Position numbers and translations under genes: made by a program | Notes under the pieces: generated by a model | Seen by the model: only the letters and a program-made list of their open reading frames with translations | Told to the model about the DNA's origin: nothing | Database searches by the model: none | Assembly: GCA_045580815.1 (NCBI GenBank) | Contig: JAZNOL010000037.1 | Coordinates: forward strand, 1 to 50,702 | DNA: 50,702 nucleotides | Direction of reading: 5' to 3' | Source of the DNA: JAZNOL01 sp045580815 | GTDB taxonomy: Bacteria; Bacillota; Clostridia; RUG12999 | Part shown: one piece after another, positions 24,611-32,322 of the stretch | How positions within the stretch are numbered: the first letter of the stretch is position 1 | Layout of the letters: the number at the start of each line of letters is the position of its first letter

Positions 24611-24685
24611 CCTATTAACAAAATAATGTCATAATTAATGTATCAAACCAGTAAAATATAATATATCTTTTTCGGAGGTTAAATT

Positions 24686-25339
24686 ATGGCATTATACAGC
24701 AACAACTATCCTTTTGTACAAGAGCCATTGCCTTACAGCTACGATGCACTTGAGCCGCTTATAAGCGCGCGGCTTCTTGAGCATCATTACAACAATATTT
24801 TTTCCACTTATTTTGTTGAGCTTAACCGTATTCTTTCGGCAGTGCCTGAATATCAAAACAAAACCATTGTTGAGCTTCTTATGGACGCATACACTCTGCC
24901 AAATGAAATTCAGTTTGGCGTACTTCTCAATGCTGGCGGAATTTACAATCATTCCGTATATTTTGAAGGGATGATTCCACAGCGTGGCGAGCTTTCTGGA
25001 GATGTTCTCAAAGACGAGATAAATGAGGCGTTTTCCTCTTTTGACAACATGAAAAACATTTTTATTCAGACAGCCCAAAACCTTTACGGATCGGGATATG
25101 TTGCCCTTGTCCGCACACGTCGCAACGGTTTGCGGATTATATCGCTTTCCAACAACGATACTGCCGTGCGTGTGAATCTGCTTCCGATTATACAGATTGA
25201 TTTATACGAGCATGCTTACGAGCTTGGAAACAACATGACTCGCAGCGAATACACCGAAAAATGGTTTGACCTTGTAAACTGGAATATCGCAGAACAACGG
25301 TATACCTCAAATTTTAATTTCCGCACCTCAACACAGTGA
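24686..25339 (+). CDS. divergent Fe/Mn superoxide dismutase-like protein
   Basis: 217-aa protein with the two-domain Fe/Mn-SOD fold. The four metal ligands align: His34 in LLEHHYNNIF, His89 in GGIYNHSVYF, and Asp172 and His176 in IDLYEHAYEL. The gateway tyrosine (Tyr42) is also kept. The second sphere is not: the HH pair before that Tyr is Ile38-Phe39, the conserved Trp residues of GSGWxWL and DVWEHAY are Tyr or Ala, and the active-site Gln position (NQDSP in MnSOD) reads NNDTA. The protein should bind a metal, but dismutase activity is uncertain. GGAGG precedes the ATG. It is monocistronic, with a strong terminator. Confidence 0.8.
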   Translation: MALYSNNYPFVQEPLPYSYDALEPLISARLLEHHYNNIFSTYFVELNRILSAVPEYQNKTIVELLMDAYTLPNEIQFGVLLNAGGIYNHSVYFEGMIPQRGELSGDVLKDEINEAFSSFDNMKNIFIQTAQNLYGSGYVALVRTRRNGLRIISLSNNDTAVRVNLLPIIQIDLYEHAYELGNNMTRSEYTEKWFDLVNWNIAEQRYTSNFNFRTSTQ

Positions 25340-25361
25340 AAAATTCGCAAATATATAGCAG

Positions 25362-25396
25362 AAAACTGTCATGTTAAAGCAGACATGACAGTTTTT
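25362..25396. terminator. bidirectional intrinsic terminator
   Basis: AAAACTGTCATGT (25362-25374) pairs perfectly with ACATGACAGTTTT (25383-25395) around an 8-nt loop, with T and A tracts. It ends both the SOD-like gene and the metal efflux operon. Confidence 0.9.
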
Positions 25397-25401
25397 ATTA
25401 A

Positions 25402-27234
25402 TTATCCCTTTTTATTTGATTTAAGCATACGTAATGAGTTTAGTATAGCTATTACCGAAACACCTACGTCAGCAAAAACTGCCGCCCACATTCCTGCAAA
25501 ACCAAGTGCTCCAAGCAGCAGAACCGCAAATTTTATTCCCAGCGCAAAAACGATGTTTTGCATAACTATTGCATGAGTTTTTTTTGCGATTTTTATTGCC
25601 TGCGGAATTTTCTGCAAATCATCGTTCATTATCACAACATCTGCCGCTTCAATTGCCGCATCCGAGCCTACGCCGCCCATCGCTATTCCCACATCAGCCG
25701 CAGTAATTGCCGGGGCATCGTTTATACCGTCACCGACAAAGACAACAATTCCCGATTTTTCTGCCTTTATTTTTTCAACAATATCAATTTTATCTGCCGG
25801 CAAAAGCTGCGATTTTATTTCATCAATTCCGGCTTCTTTTGCTATTTTTTCTGCCGGTCCGGCTTTGTCCCCGGTGAGCATTACTGTATTTTTTATTCCC
25901 TGTTTTTTAAGCATTGCAACTGCATTTTTACTGCCCGGTTTTATTTTATCGGCAACAGTAATATAACCTGCATATTTACCATTAACACGCACATAAACCG
26001 CAGTTTTTCCGTCTGTATTTACGGGTGCATTTTCTATTAGTTTTTCGTTACCCGCTTCAATTAACTTATTACGCCACACCACACTTACGCCTTTGCCTGC
26101 AAACTCCTTAGCGTCAGTTATTTCTGCCAAAACAGATTTATCTTCAAGTATTGATGCTATCGACACAGCAACCGGATGCGTTGAAAAACTTTCTGCGATG
26201 GCTGCATACTGTATAAATTCGTTCTCCGGCATATTTTCAGGGTAAATTTTGTCAACGGAAAATCTGCCGCAGGTAACAGTTCCTGTTTTATCAAAAACAA
26301 CCGTCTGTGCTTTTGAAAGTGCTTCAAGATAATTTCCGCCTTTAATCAGAATACCGCTTTTTGATGCCATGCCTATGCCGGCAAAAAAGCTTAAGGGAAT
26401 TGAAATCACAAGTGCACAGGGACATGACGCCACAAGAAAAATAAGTGCACGGCTAAGTGAATCTACAAAGGTCACATCCGAGGCAAAGGGAATTATAAGC
26501 CATATAAGTATGGCACATGCCACAACTGCCGGAGTGTAAACACGTGCAAACTTTGTTATAAAATTTTCGGCACGGGCTTTTTTCTCCGAGGCATTTTCAA
26601 CCAGTTCAAGAATTTTTGAGGCTGTTGAGTTTTCAAATTCTTTTGTCACTTCTATCTTTATTACACCGCCAAGGTTTATGCTTCCGCTAAGCACCTCGCA
26701 TCCATCTGATATATCGCAAGGCACGGATTCTCCCGTAAGTGATGACATATCAAGGGAGGATACACCCGAAACGACAATTCCGTCAAGAGGCACACGTTGT
26801 CCCGGTTTTACAATAATAATATCGCCAACAGACACATCCTCGGCATCACATTCGGTAGTTGTACCGTCATTATTTTCAACTGTTGCCGTATCGGGGCATA
26901 TATCCATGAGAGACGAAATTGCCTTACGCGATTTTCCGACCGCGTAATCCTGAAAAAACTCACCTGTCTGGAAAAATAGCATAACTGCTGCCGCTTCGGG
27001 GAAGTTTTTAATGGCAAACGCACCGAATGTTGCAATAATCATAAGAAAGTTTTCGTCAAGAAACTGCCTGTTTAAAATGTTTTTTCCGGCTTTTATAATA
27101 ATATCTGTTCCCGAAACAAGATAAGCCATAACATGTAACAACACAGATATGTAGCTTTCGGTAAAAAGTCCGGCGATGAACAACACAAACGAAAAACACA
27201 GTCTCAGGGTTTTAATTTTTTGCCTTTTATTCAA
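25402..27234 (-). CDS. Zn/Cd/Pb-exporting P1B-type ATPase without HMA domain
   Basis: 610-aa heavy-metal efflux pump in the cell membrane. P-type motifs are LTGES (166-170), the metal-translocating CPC in transmembrane helix 6 (271-273), the phosphorylated Asp315 in DKTGT, Ser-x-His-Pro (STHP, 351-354) and GDGINDAP (501-508). The last helices carry MWAAVFADVGVSVIAILNSL, whose Asp is typical of the Zn/Cd/Pb (P1B-2) subgroup. It has no N-terminal metal-binding domain; that domain is encoded by the separate gene just upstream. The start is TTG at 27234 with AGGGGG upstream. It is the third gene of the operon after arsR-type and HMA genes. Confidence 0.93.
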   Translation of the reverse strand: MNKRQKIKTLRLCFSFVLFIAGLFTESYISVLLHVMAYLVSGTDIIIKAGKNILNRQFLDENFLMIIATFGAFAIKNFPEAAAVMLFFQTGEFFQDYAVGKSRKAISSLMDICPDTATVENNDGTTTECDAEDVSVGDIIIVKPGQRVPLDGIVVSGVSSLDMSSLTGESVPCDISDGCEVLSGSINLGGVIKIEVTKEFENSTASKILELVENASEKKARAENFITKFARVYTPAVVACAILIWLIIPFASDVTFVDSLSRALIFLVASCPCALVISIPLSFFAGIGMASKSGILIKGGNYLEALSKAQTVVFDKTGTVTCGRFSVDKIYPENMPENEFIQYAAIAESFSTHPVAVSIASILEDKSVLAEITDAKEFAGKGVSVVWRNKLIEAGNEKLIENAPVNTDGKTAVYVRVNGKYAGYITVADKIKPGSKNAVAMLKKQGIKNTVMLTGDKAGPAEKIAKEAGIDEIKSQLLPADKIDIVEKIKAEKSGIVVFVGDGINDAPAITAADVGIAMGGVGSDAAIEAADVVIMNDDLQKIPQAIKIAKKTHAIVMQNIVFALGIKFAVLLLGALGFAGMWAAVFADVGVSVIAILNSLRMLKSNKKG

Positions 27235-27245
27235 GAAAAATCCCC

Positions 27246-27467
27246 CTATTTAATAACTAAAACACAGTCCGGTTCAATTTTTTTGCACACTTTTGCCGCT
27301 TCTTCGACAACCTTGTTGAAACACCCGTCATCCGCTTCTATTGTAAGTTTTTGCATTATAAAATTCAAACTTGCATCAGTTACACCGTCAAGTTTTTTTA
27401 CTGCCGCTTCTATTTTTGCTCCACAGTTTGCACAGCATAAGTTTTCTATTTTAAATTTCTTTTTCAT
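27246..27467 (-). CDS. stand-alone HMA-domain metal-binding protein
   Basis: 73-aa cytoplasmic protein of the heavy-metal-associated fold (ferredoxin-like beta-alpha-beta). The metal site is CANC (residues 12-15) in NLCCANCGAKIEAAVKKLDG, followed by the usual VTDASLNFIMQKLTIEAD. It can deliver or sense Zn/Cd and probably replaces the N-terminal domain that the neighbouring ATPase lacks. The ATG at 27467 has AAGGAG upstream; the frame is open further upstream, but that part overlaps the regulator gene. It lies 11 nt before the ATPase gene. Confidence 0.9.
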   Translation of the reverse strand: MKKKFKIENLCCANCGAKIEAAVKKLDGVTDASLNFIMQKLTIEADDGCFNKVVEEAAKVCKKIEPDCVLVIK

Positions 27468-27480
27468 TTTAATTTCTCCT

Positions 27481-27840
27481 TTATTCGTTAATGTGATCCA
27501 TTCCCTGACCAAGTATATTGTGAACGTGGTCATCCGCAAGTGAATATATGATAGATTTGCCCTCGCGTTTAAAGGCAACCAGCTTGTTTTGCTTTAAAAT
27601 CCGCAGTTGATGAGATATTGCCGACTGGGTCATACCAAGCACATCAGCAATACAACACACACTCATTGACGATTCAAAAAGCACATATAAAATTTTTATG
27701 CGCGTGGAATCCCCAAACACCTTAAAAAGCTCTGCCAGATTGCATAATTGCATTTCTCCGGGCATTAGTGTGTTGACTTCTTTAACTATTGTTCCGTGAT
27801 GTTTTTCATGCTCGCATTCTGATATATTTTGTTTTGTCAC
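27481..27840 (-). CDS. ArsR/SmtB-family metal-responsive repressor
   Basis: 119-aa winged-helix repressor (CadC/CzrA-like). The recognition helix is TQSAISHQLRILKQ (71-84). The alpha-5 zinc site matches the pattern D-x-H-x10-H-x2-E exactly: Asp103, His105, His116 and Glu119. Cys62-Cys63 lie where CadC has its alpha-3 cysteines, but one of the CadC positions is Ser here; the N-terminal ECEHEKHH could add ligands. Metal binding would release the operator at 27853-27880 and allow efflux expression. The start is taken as GTG at 27840 with GGGAG 7 nt upstream; an ATG at 27858 lies in the operator arm. Confidence 0.93.
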   Translation of the reverse strand: MTKQNISECEHEKHHGTIVKEVNTLMPGEMQLCNLAELFKVFGDSTRIKILYVLFESSMSVCCIADVLGMTQSAISHQLRILKQNKLVAFKREGKSIIYSLADDHVHNILGQGMDHINE

Positions 27841-27852
27841 GTTATCACTCCC

Positions 27853-27880
27853 AAACATATGAATATGTGTTCATATGTTT
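27853..27880. promoter_or_regulatory. operator of the metal efflux operon
   Basis: Perfect inverted repeat AAACATATGAA / TTCATATGTTT with a 6-nt centre, matching the ATATGAAC-type operators of the SmtB/CadC/CzrA group. It lies immediately downstream of the -10 box. Confidence 0.85.
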
Positions 27881-27909
27881 ATTATATACTATTATTTCAG
27901 TTTTGTCAA
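27881..27909 (-). promoter_or_regulatory. sigma-A promoter of the metal efflux operon
   Basis: On the minus strand, TTGACA (27909-27904), 17-nt spacer, TATAAT (27886-27881). The operator covers the start point, so bound repressor would block initiation. Confidence 0.9.
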
Positions 27910-27933
27910 GAGATTTTACTATTTTTATACGAC

Positions 27934-27966
27934 AAAAACCGACAGGATTATCCCCTGCCGGTTTTT
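27934..27966 (-). terminator. terminator of the GH20-like gene
   Basis: AAAAACCG-ACAGG (27934-27946) pairs with CCTG-CCGGTTTTT (27954-27966) with one mismatch. On the minus strand a T run follows. Confidence 0.8.
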
Positions 27967-27976
27967 ATTATCAAAT

Positions 27977-29323
27977 TTAATTTATTCCTGTGCCGACGGA
28001 TACTTCAGACCATCCGCTATTTTCGTAAATTCCGCACGATGGCAGTGCTTTTCTTGCAACGGACGCTGCATAAGAGAATATTTCATCTCTTGTTTTATCT
28101 GTTCCGTAAGCAAGCACGGCTGCATACAGCATTTTATAAAAACCACTGTCGGCAAGTGTGTGCCATGTTGTTTCCATAAATCCAAAAAGATTATTTTCTG
28201 TAACGGTTTCAACCGCTTCCTCAATGTTTTCCATAATATGCCACGGGCAGCAAAGCACATTAAAACCAAGAGATTTAAACTTTTTAGCCGGTTTCCATGT
28301 TTCATCATGTCTGAAATAATGCCAGTCGGCAATTATAATATTTTTATCAATACCGTTTAAAAATATTTCTGAAACTTCAGGCGTTGCGTTTGCCTCAATA
28401 TAATCCGGAAATTCTTCTCTTGAAATCATCATATCGTGCCACACTATCGTTTTTCTGCCTTTTGAGCTGATATCTTTTGCATGTCGGTTTATATATTCAA
28501 CGGCACTTTTTGCCTCGGTTTCGTTTGAGCCTATGCGGTTTGCCTCGTCACAGCCTATATGAAAATAACCGCCCTTACCGCAAACCTCAATAAGCTCATC
28601 ACGTATTTTGCTAAGGAGTTCATAAACATCATCACGTTTATAATTCCAGTTCCAACCATAAGATTCAAACATATATTCGTATCGGGGATTCTGATCCAAA
28701 ACAACATGTTTGCCATGCGCTCCCCTGCACGCCGAAGCGTGACCGAGGTGGTTAAACATCGGTATAACCTCCATGCCAAGTGCGTTTGCCTCTGCGGCAA
28801 TTTCTTTGATTTGCTCTTTGCTGTAAGCAAACGGCCAGCCAAGTTCCTTTAAACAATCATACTTGAGCATTCCCCAGAATTCAAAAATAACATGTGAAAA
28901 TTTGGTGATTGCACACGAACGCACGCATTTTTTAAAAAAGTCGAGTTTTGTTTCGGGAAATATGCACAAATGAACACTTCTGAAAGAAATCAGCGGTTTT
29001 TCGCGCGCAAGGCAAGTTTCAAGATAAAAGCAATCTTTTTCGGGCAGATATTGAATTTTTTCGAGAAACGTCATAAATCCGCGCATTGTTGCGCCATAAT
29101 CTTTGCCGCCGATATACACACCGCTGTCAGTGATATTTATAACACATTCTCCATCACCGCATTCTGCTTTTGTATAATCGCCTATTGTTACACAATTACC
29201 GTCTGTGTATTTAATATTCCATTTTTTACCGTAAGTATAGTTTGACAAAAGTTCTGCCACAACAGGATTGTTGCTTTTATGCGGCATTGTTATTGTTGGA
29301 TTTGTTTCTAAAATATAACTCAT
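27977..29323 (-). CDS. family 20 glycoside hydrolase-like protein (beta-N-acetylhexosaminidase fold)
   Basis: 448-aa cytoplasmic enzyme without signal peptide. An N-terminal alpha/beta domain (about 1-105) is followed by a TIM barrel. The GH20 catalytic pair is Asp259-Glu260 in YFHIGCDEANRIG; GH20 enzymes use a substrate-assisted mechanism in which Asp orients the acetamido group and Glu is the acid. Other barrel segments are MEVIPMFNHLGHASACRG and KTIVWHDMM. It likely cleaves N-acetylhexosamine residues from imported glycans, though the exact specificity cannot be read. AAGGTAG precedes the ATG. It is divergent from an AraC-type gene, which probably controls it. Confidence 0.82.
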   Translation of the reverse strand: MSYILETNPTITMPHKSNNPVVAELLSNYTYGKKWNIKYTDGNCVTIGDYTKAECGDGECVINITDSGVYIGGKDYGATMRGFMTFLEKIQYLPEKDCFYLETCLAREKPLISFRSVHLCIFPETKLDFFKKCVRSCAITKFSHVIFEFWGMLKYDCLKELGWPFAYSKEQIKEIAAEANALGMEVIPMFNHLGHASACRGAHGKHVVLDQNPRYEYMFESYGWNWNYKRDDVYELLSKIRDELIEVCGKGGYFHIGCDEANRIGSNETEAKSAVEYINRHAKDISSKGRKTIVWHDMMISREEFPDYIEANATPEVSEIFLNGIDKNIIIADWHYFRHDETWKPAKKFKSLGFNVLCCPWHIMENIEEAVETVTENNLFGFMETTWHTLADSGFYKMLYAAVLAYGTDKTRDEIFSYAASVARKALPSCGIYENSGWSEVSVGTGIN

Positions 29324-29353
29324 AATTTCAACTACCTTTTTGCATTTTTTCTT

Positions 29354-29382
29354 ATTTTATCATACATATTTCGTAATATCAA
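29354..29382 (-). promoter_or_regulatory. promoter of the GH20-like gene
   Basis: On the minus strand, TTGATA (29382-29377), 17-nt spacer, TAAAAT (29359-29354). Confidence 0.65.
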
Positions 29383-29418
29383 CCTCTTTTTTATAACAAA
29401 AAGTGGATTTTTTATAAC

Positions 29419-29447
29419 TTGACTTTTAATAAAAACAATAGTATAAT
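29419..29447 (+). promoter_or_regulatory. promoter of the second AraC-type gene
   Basis: TTGACT at 29419-29424, 17-nt spacer, TATAAT at 29442-29447. The start codon is only about 18 nt after the -10 box, so the leader is about 10-12 nt. Confidence 0.75.
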
Positions 29448-29465
29448 AAATATGGTGGTGATTTA

Positions 29466-30233
29466 ATGTCTCTTTTAAACGAAAATATAAGTCTAAAAAT
29501 TAAAGATGTTCAATATATGTCATGGAATGTTTCAACTGTAACCGTTGCACCACGCCCTCAACACGCACTGGTTTTTCGTTTGTGCGGCAGTGCACTGTTT
29601 TTACACGGCAATATACAGCAAAAAACAAATTCAGGCGATGTATTTTATATGCCTGCAAACTATTCATATAAAGCTGATTATACCGAAAAAAATGAAATAA
29701 TTGTTATTCATTTTGATTCTGATTTAATTTCTCATATGGAAAATTTTTCTTTAACCAACTCTCATGTAGTTTCGGTGATGTTTCAAAAAATATATGATAT
29801 ATGGACAAAAAAAGAGGACGGTTATTATTATGCCGCTTTATCTCAGATGTGCAAAATTCTGCAAAACATATCCTCTCAGCAAACGCCGTCATTTGGCAGC
29901 GAGACATTAACTGCATTTGAAAATGCCGTTGAATATATGGAAAACAATTATACTTCAAGCGAATTTTCTGTTCAGCAGATGGTTGCCAAAGCATTTATCA
30001 GCAATACATATTTCCGCAAAATGTTTTGTGCAAGATTTGGCATGACACCTGTTAAATATTTAATGTCAAAACGACTGATATATGCTGAAAAACTGCTTTC
30101 AACCGGAAAATATTCTATCAAAGAAGCCGCCGAAAAATCCGGTTTTTGTGATGCAAAATATTTCAGCCGTGTTGTAAAAGAAGCATACGGGGTTTCACCA
30201 TCCAAACTGTATAATCACATTAAAACAAATTAA
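29466..30233 (+). CDS. AraC-family transcriptional regulator
   Basis: 255-aa regulator. The N-terminal cupin-like domain (about 1-135) includes SGDVFYMPANYSYKADYTE. The C-terminal domain has two helix-turn-helix motifs: FSVQQMVAKAFISNTYFRKM and IKEAAEKSGFCDAKYFSRVV, then the typical VSPSKLYNH. The ATG has GGTGGTGA upstream. It is divergent from the GH20-like gene and probably senses an amino-sugar or glycan fragment, an inference from that neighbour only. Unlike the AraC gene at 15547, its promoter does not overlap the opposing one. Confidence 0.88.
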   Translation: MSLLNENISLKIKDVQYMSWNVSTVTVAPRPQHALVFRLCGSALFLHGNIQQKTNSGDVFYMPANYSYKADYTEKNEIIVIHFDSDLISHMENFSLTNSHVVSVMFQKIYDIWTKKEDGYYYAALSQMCKILQNISSQQTPSFGSETLTAFENAVEYMENNYTSSEFSVQQMVAKAFISNTYFRKMFCARFGMTPVKYLMSKRLIYAEKLLSTGKYSIKEAAEKSGFCDAKYFSRVVKEAYGVSPSKLYNHIKTN

Positions 30234-30238
30234 CATAA

Positions 30239-30278
30239 AAACACCGCACCGGGACCTATTTGTCTCAGTGCGGTGTTT
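30239..30278. terminator. bidirectional terminator
   Basis: AAACACCGCAC (30239-30249) pairs with GTGCGGTGTTT (30268-30278); the stem continues inside with GGGAC / GTCTC after one mismatch. It separates the AraC gene from convergent spoIIID. Confidence 0.85.
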
Positions 30279-30282
30279 ATAT

Positions 30283-30546
30283 TTATGTATTTTTTTGTTT
30301 TTTCTGTTGATATTTTAACCTGGTTGCCATTCCTCCGCGGATGTGACGTTCTTTCTTATTGTTGTTTAAAACATCCTTTGCCGCCATAAAAAGTTGTGGA
30401 TTAAGTTTGGGCAAACGTTCTGTTATATCTTTATGTACGGTAGATTTTGATATGTTGTGTTTTTTTGCGGTCAAGCGCACTGTTGCACCGTTATCTACAA
30501 TGTATCCGGCGAGTTTTAAAACCCGCTCTTCGATATATTCTTTCAT
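30283..30546 (-). CDS. spoIIID: stage III sporulation protein D (transcriptional regulator)
   Basis: 87-aa DNA-binding protein that activates and represses sigma-E-dependent genes in the mother cell of the sporulating cell. Conserved segments are YIEERVLKLAGYIVD, the helix-turn-helix VRLTAKKHNISKSTVHKDIT, ERLPKLNPQL and the basic RHIRGGMATRLKYQ tail. Length matches the family (about 85-93 aa). It supports, together with the SASP, full endospore formation. It is the downstream neighbour of the MGMT gene, after an 81-nt gap. Confidence 0.96.
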   Translation of the reverse strand: MKEYIEERVLKLAGYIVDNGATVRLTAKKHNISKSTVHKDITERLPKLNPQLFMAAKDVLNNNKKERHIRGGMATRLKYQQKKQKNT

Positions 30547-30627
30547 TTTTCACTCCAAAAGCTTTTTGTATATATTTATGCAAACAACCTTTGGAATATG
30601 AAAATTTATTTCTAACAAATACCTGTT

Positions 30628-30933
30628 TTATATTTCTATAGAATATTTTGCCAAATCAATTCTGCCGTTTGATTCAAAAACAACACCCTCTGCTTCAAGC
30701 AACTGTCTTTGAATTTTGCCGCCACCAAATGCAAAAATTTCGGCAACCTTGCCCTCTCGGTTCACTACTCTGTGACACGGAATATTTGACTGATCCGGAT
30801 TATTATGCAGAGCATAACCTACAACTCTTGCCCAACGCGGATTTCCCGCAAGCAGTGCCACCTGACCGTATGTTGCAACCTTGCCTTTGGGTATTTTTTT
30901 GACAACTTCATAGATCTTTTCAAATGTGTTCAT
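30628..30933 (-). CDS. MGMT-family O6-alkylguanine alkyltransferase, short form
   Basis: 101-aa protein containing only the C-terminal DNA-binding/active-site domain of O6-methylguanine-DNA methyltransferase. The helix-turn-helix GKVATYGQVALLAGNPRWAR and the acceptor loop IPCHRVV with Cys53 are present, so it is not an alkyltransferase-like protein of the ATL type in which the Cys is replaced. The N-terminal domain of full-length Ogt (about 60-80 residues) is absent, as in many clostridial short forms. The ATG at 30933 has GGTGA upstream. It follows the WYL regulator by 34 nt and may share its transcript. Confidence 0.9.
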   Translation of the reverse strand: MNTFEKIYEVVKKIPKGKVATYGQVALLAGNPRWARVVGYALHNNPDQSNIPCHRVVNREGKVAEIFAFGGGKIQRQLLEAEGVVFESNGRIDLAKYSIEI

Positions 30934-30967
30934 AAAATTCACCACTGTGTTTCTGTTCTGCTGCTTT

Positions 30968-31948
30968 TTAGCTTTCGTAGTTACTTTTTACTTCTTGCAC
31001 AAGGGTACACATTTCTTCAATTACGCTGTCAGGTGATATAATTTTCGCCTTATCCCCAAAACTGAACACCCATGACAAAAACTGCGGGCTGACTGCCACT
31101 TTAACATGGCATACAAAATGTGTATCATCCTCTTTTGTTATCGGCACTTCAATTCCGAAACGGTCATAAACCACACCTATAAGCGAGTTATCAAACAGAA
31201 TTGAAACCGCGGTCTCTTCCCCACCAAACATCTGGAACATTTTTTTGGAATATTCGGACAAATCAAACGGTTTATCCGAAAGTCTGCGGTTTTCCTCCGT
31301 AATATTAATCGTCTCCATCTTATCAACACGGTAATGGGTATAGTTATCGTATTTTTCTTTATATGCAATAAGATAGTAGTTTTCATCGTCCCACGTGAGA
31401 GCAACCGGAGATTCTGTATAAGCATCACCGTTTTTGCGATAAACTTTTTGTTTATCTACATCAATATCAAAATATTTAAAAGTAATCTGTTTGTTTGCAG
31501 CAATGGCATCGTGAATTTTATCCACGTTGTAATAAATCTGCTCATTAAGGGTTTTTACACGATTTGTTATAAACACCTGTCGTTGTAGTGTTTTTGCATT
31601 TTCACGGCTTGACAGCTTTTCAATTTTTGAAATAAGCTCCATGCTTTTTTTGTGCGTGATAAATTTTGACGACTGCACACTATCTACAAGCAGTTTCAGC
31701 TCAGGAAGTTCAAAATCACGGCTTGCCACATAATAATTTGTTGTGCGCGTTTTATTTGAGCATATATCAAGCCCGAACAGTTGCAGGTATTCTAAGTCAT
31801 CATAAATGCTTTTGCGTTCCGCCGAGATACCAAGCTTTGCAAGTTCGGAAATCATCTGCGGAACAGTTATTGTATGTTCTTCATCGGTCTGCTCAAGCAA
31901 AATCTGCATGAGATAAAGCAATTTAAGTTTCTGGTGTGAATGTTTCAT
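30968..31948 (-). CDS. HTH/WYL-domain transcriptional regulator
   Basis: 326-aa regulator. The N-terminal winged helix (about 1-65) reads KLKLLYLMQILLEQ and SERKSIYDDLEYLQLFGLDI-like segments typical of DeoR/YafY-type proteins. The WYL domain (about 140-230) contains ITFKYFDIDV, SPVALTWDDENYYLIAYKEK and HYRVDKMETI; WYL domains bind nucleotides or nucleic acid and often respond to DNA damage. A C-terminal WCX-like extension (about 235-326) follows. Cotranscription with a DNA-repair alkyltransferase fits such a role, but this is inference. GAGAG lies upstream of the ATG. Confidence 0.88.
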   Translation of the reverse strand: MKHSHQKLKLLYLMQILLEQTDEEHTITVPQMISELAKLGISAERKSIYDDLEYLQLFGLDICSNKTRTTNYYVASRDFELPELKLLVDSVQSSKFITHKKSMELISKIEKLSSRENAKTLQRQVFITNRVKTLNEQIYYNVDKIHDAIAANKQITFKYFDIDVDKQKVYRKNGDAYTESPVALTWDDENYYLIAYKEKYDNYTHYRVDKMETINITEENRRLSDKPFDLSEYSKKMFQMFGGEETAVSILFDNSLIGVVYDRFGIEVPITKEDDTHFVCHVKVAVSPQFLSWVFSFGDKAKIISPDSVIEEMCTLVQEVKSNYES

Positions 31949-32043
31949 TTTTATACTCTCATTTACATTTATTTTATCCGGTATAATCTGTGTTCCATAT
32001 TATATCAATTCAGACGGATATTAAAACCAACACGAACATTATA

Positions 32044-32072
32044 AGTATAACATATTTCCAAAAAAAATGCAA
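32044..32072 (-). promoter_or_regulatory. probable promoter of the WYL-MGMT operon
   Basis: On the minus strand, TTGCAT (32072-32067), 17-nt spacer, TATACT (32049-32044). Confidence 0.55.
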
Positions 32073-32118
32073 GCACATTTTTGCAATCACTATCCTGTTT
32101 ATAGTACAGTAAATGCAG

Positions 32119-32124
32119 TATAAT
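32119..32124 (+). promoter_or_regulatory. -10 box of the microprotein gene
   Basis: TATAAT at 32119-32124; the best -35 candidate 17 nt upstream is the weak TGTTTA at 32096-32101. The start would be near 32131, about 39 nt before the ATG. Confidence 0.5.
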
Positions 32125-32169
32125 AAAATTAAAGAAAGCAAACAAAAAAAATCAAGGAGGAATTTTATT

Positions 32170-32253
32170 ATGGGAGTTTTTGCACTATTAGGATTTGGAT
32201 TAATTGTTTACCAGGTTATAAAATCGTTTTTTGGCGAAGAAATTGTTTCCTAA
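32170..32253 (+). CDS. 27-residue single-span membrane microprotein, unknown function
   Basis: Short open frame with an excellent ribosome site (AAGGAGG, 9 nt before the ATG). The product begins MGVFALLGFGLIVYQVIKSF and ends with FGEEIVS. Residues 2-16 form one hydrophobic segment, followed by a short amphipathic part with one Lys and two Glu. It stands alone between a promoter-like TATAAT box and a perfect 15-bp terminator stem, so this is a complete small transcription unit and not a chance frame. It could be a membrane regulatory peptide, a type I toxin or a sporulation microprotein; nothing in the sequence decides. No relatives come to mind. Confidence 0.65.
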   Translation: MGVFALLGFGLIVYQVIKSFFGEEIVS

Positions 32254-32271
32254 TAAAGCTCTATGATTAAA

Positions 32272-32307
32272 AAATTGCGACAATCTAAAAACAGATTGTC
32301 GCAATTT
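32272..32307. terminator. bidirectional terminator of the microprotein gene
   Basis: AAATTGCGACAATCT (32272-32286) pairs perfectly with AGATTGTCGCAATTT (32293-32307) around a 6-nt loop, followed by TTT and an AT-rich tail. It also ends the convergent membrane protein gene. Confidence 0.9.
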
Positions 32308-32322
32308 TTTATTTTAATTTTA

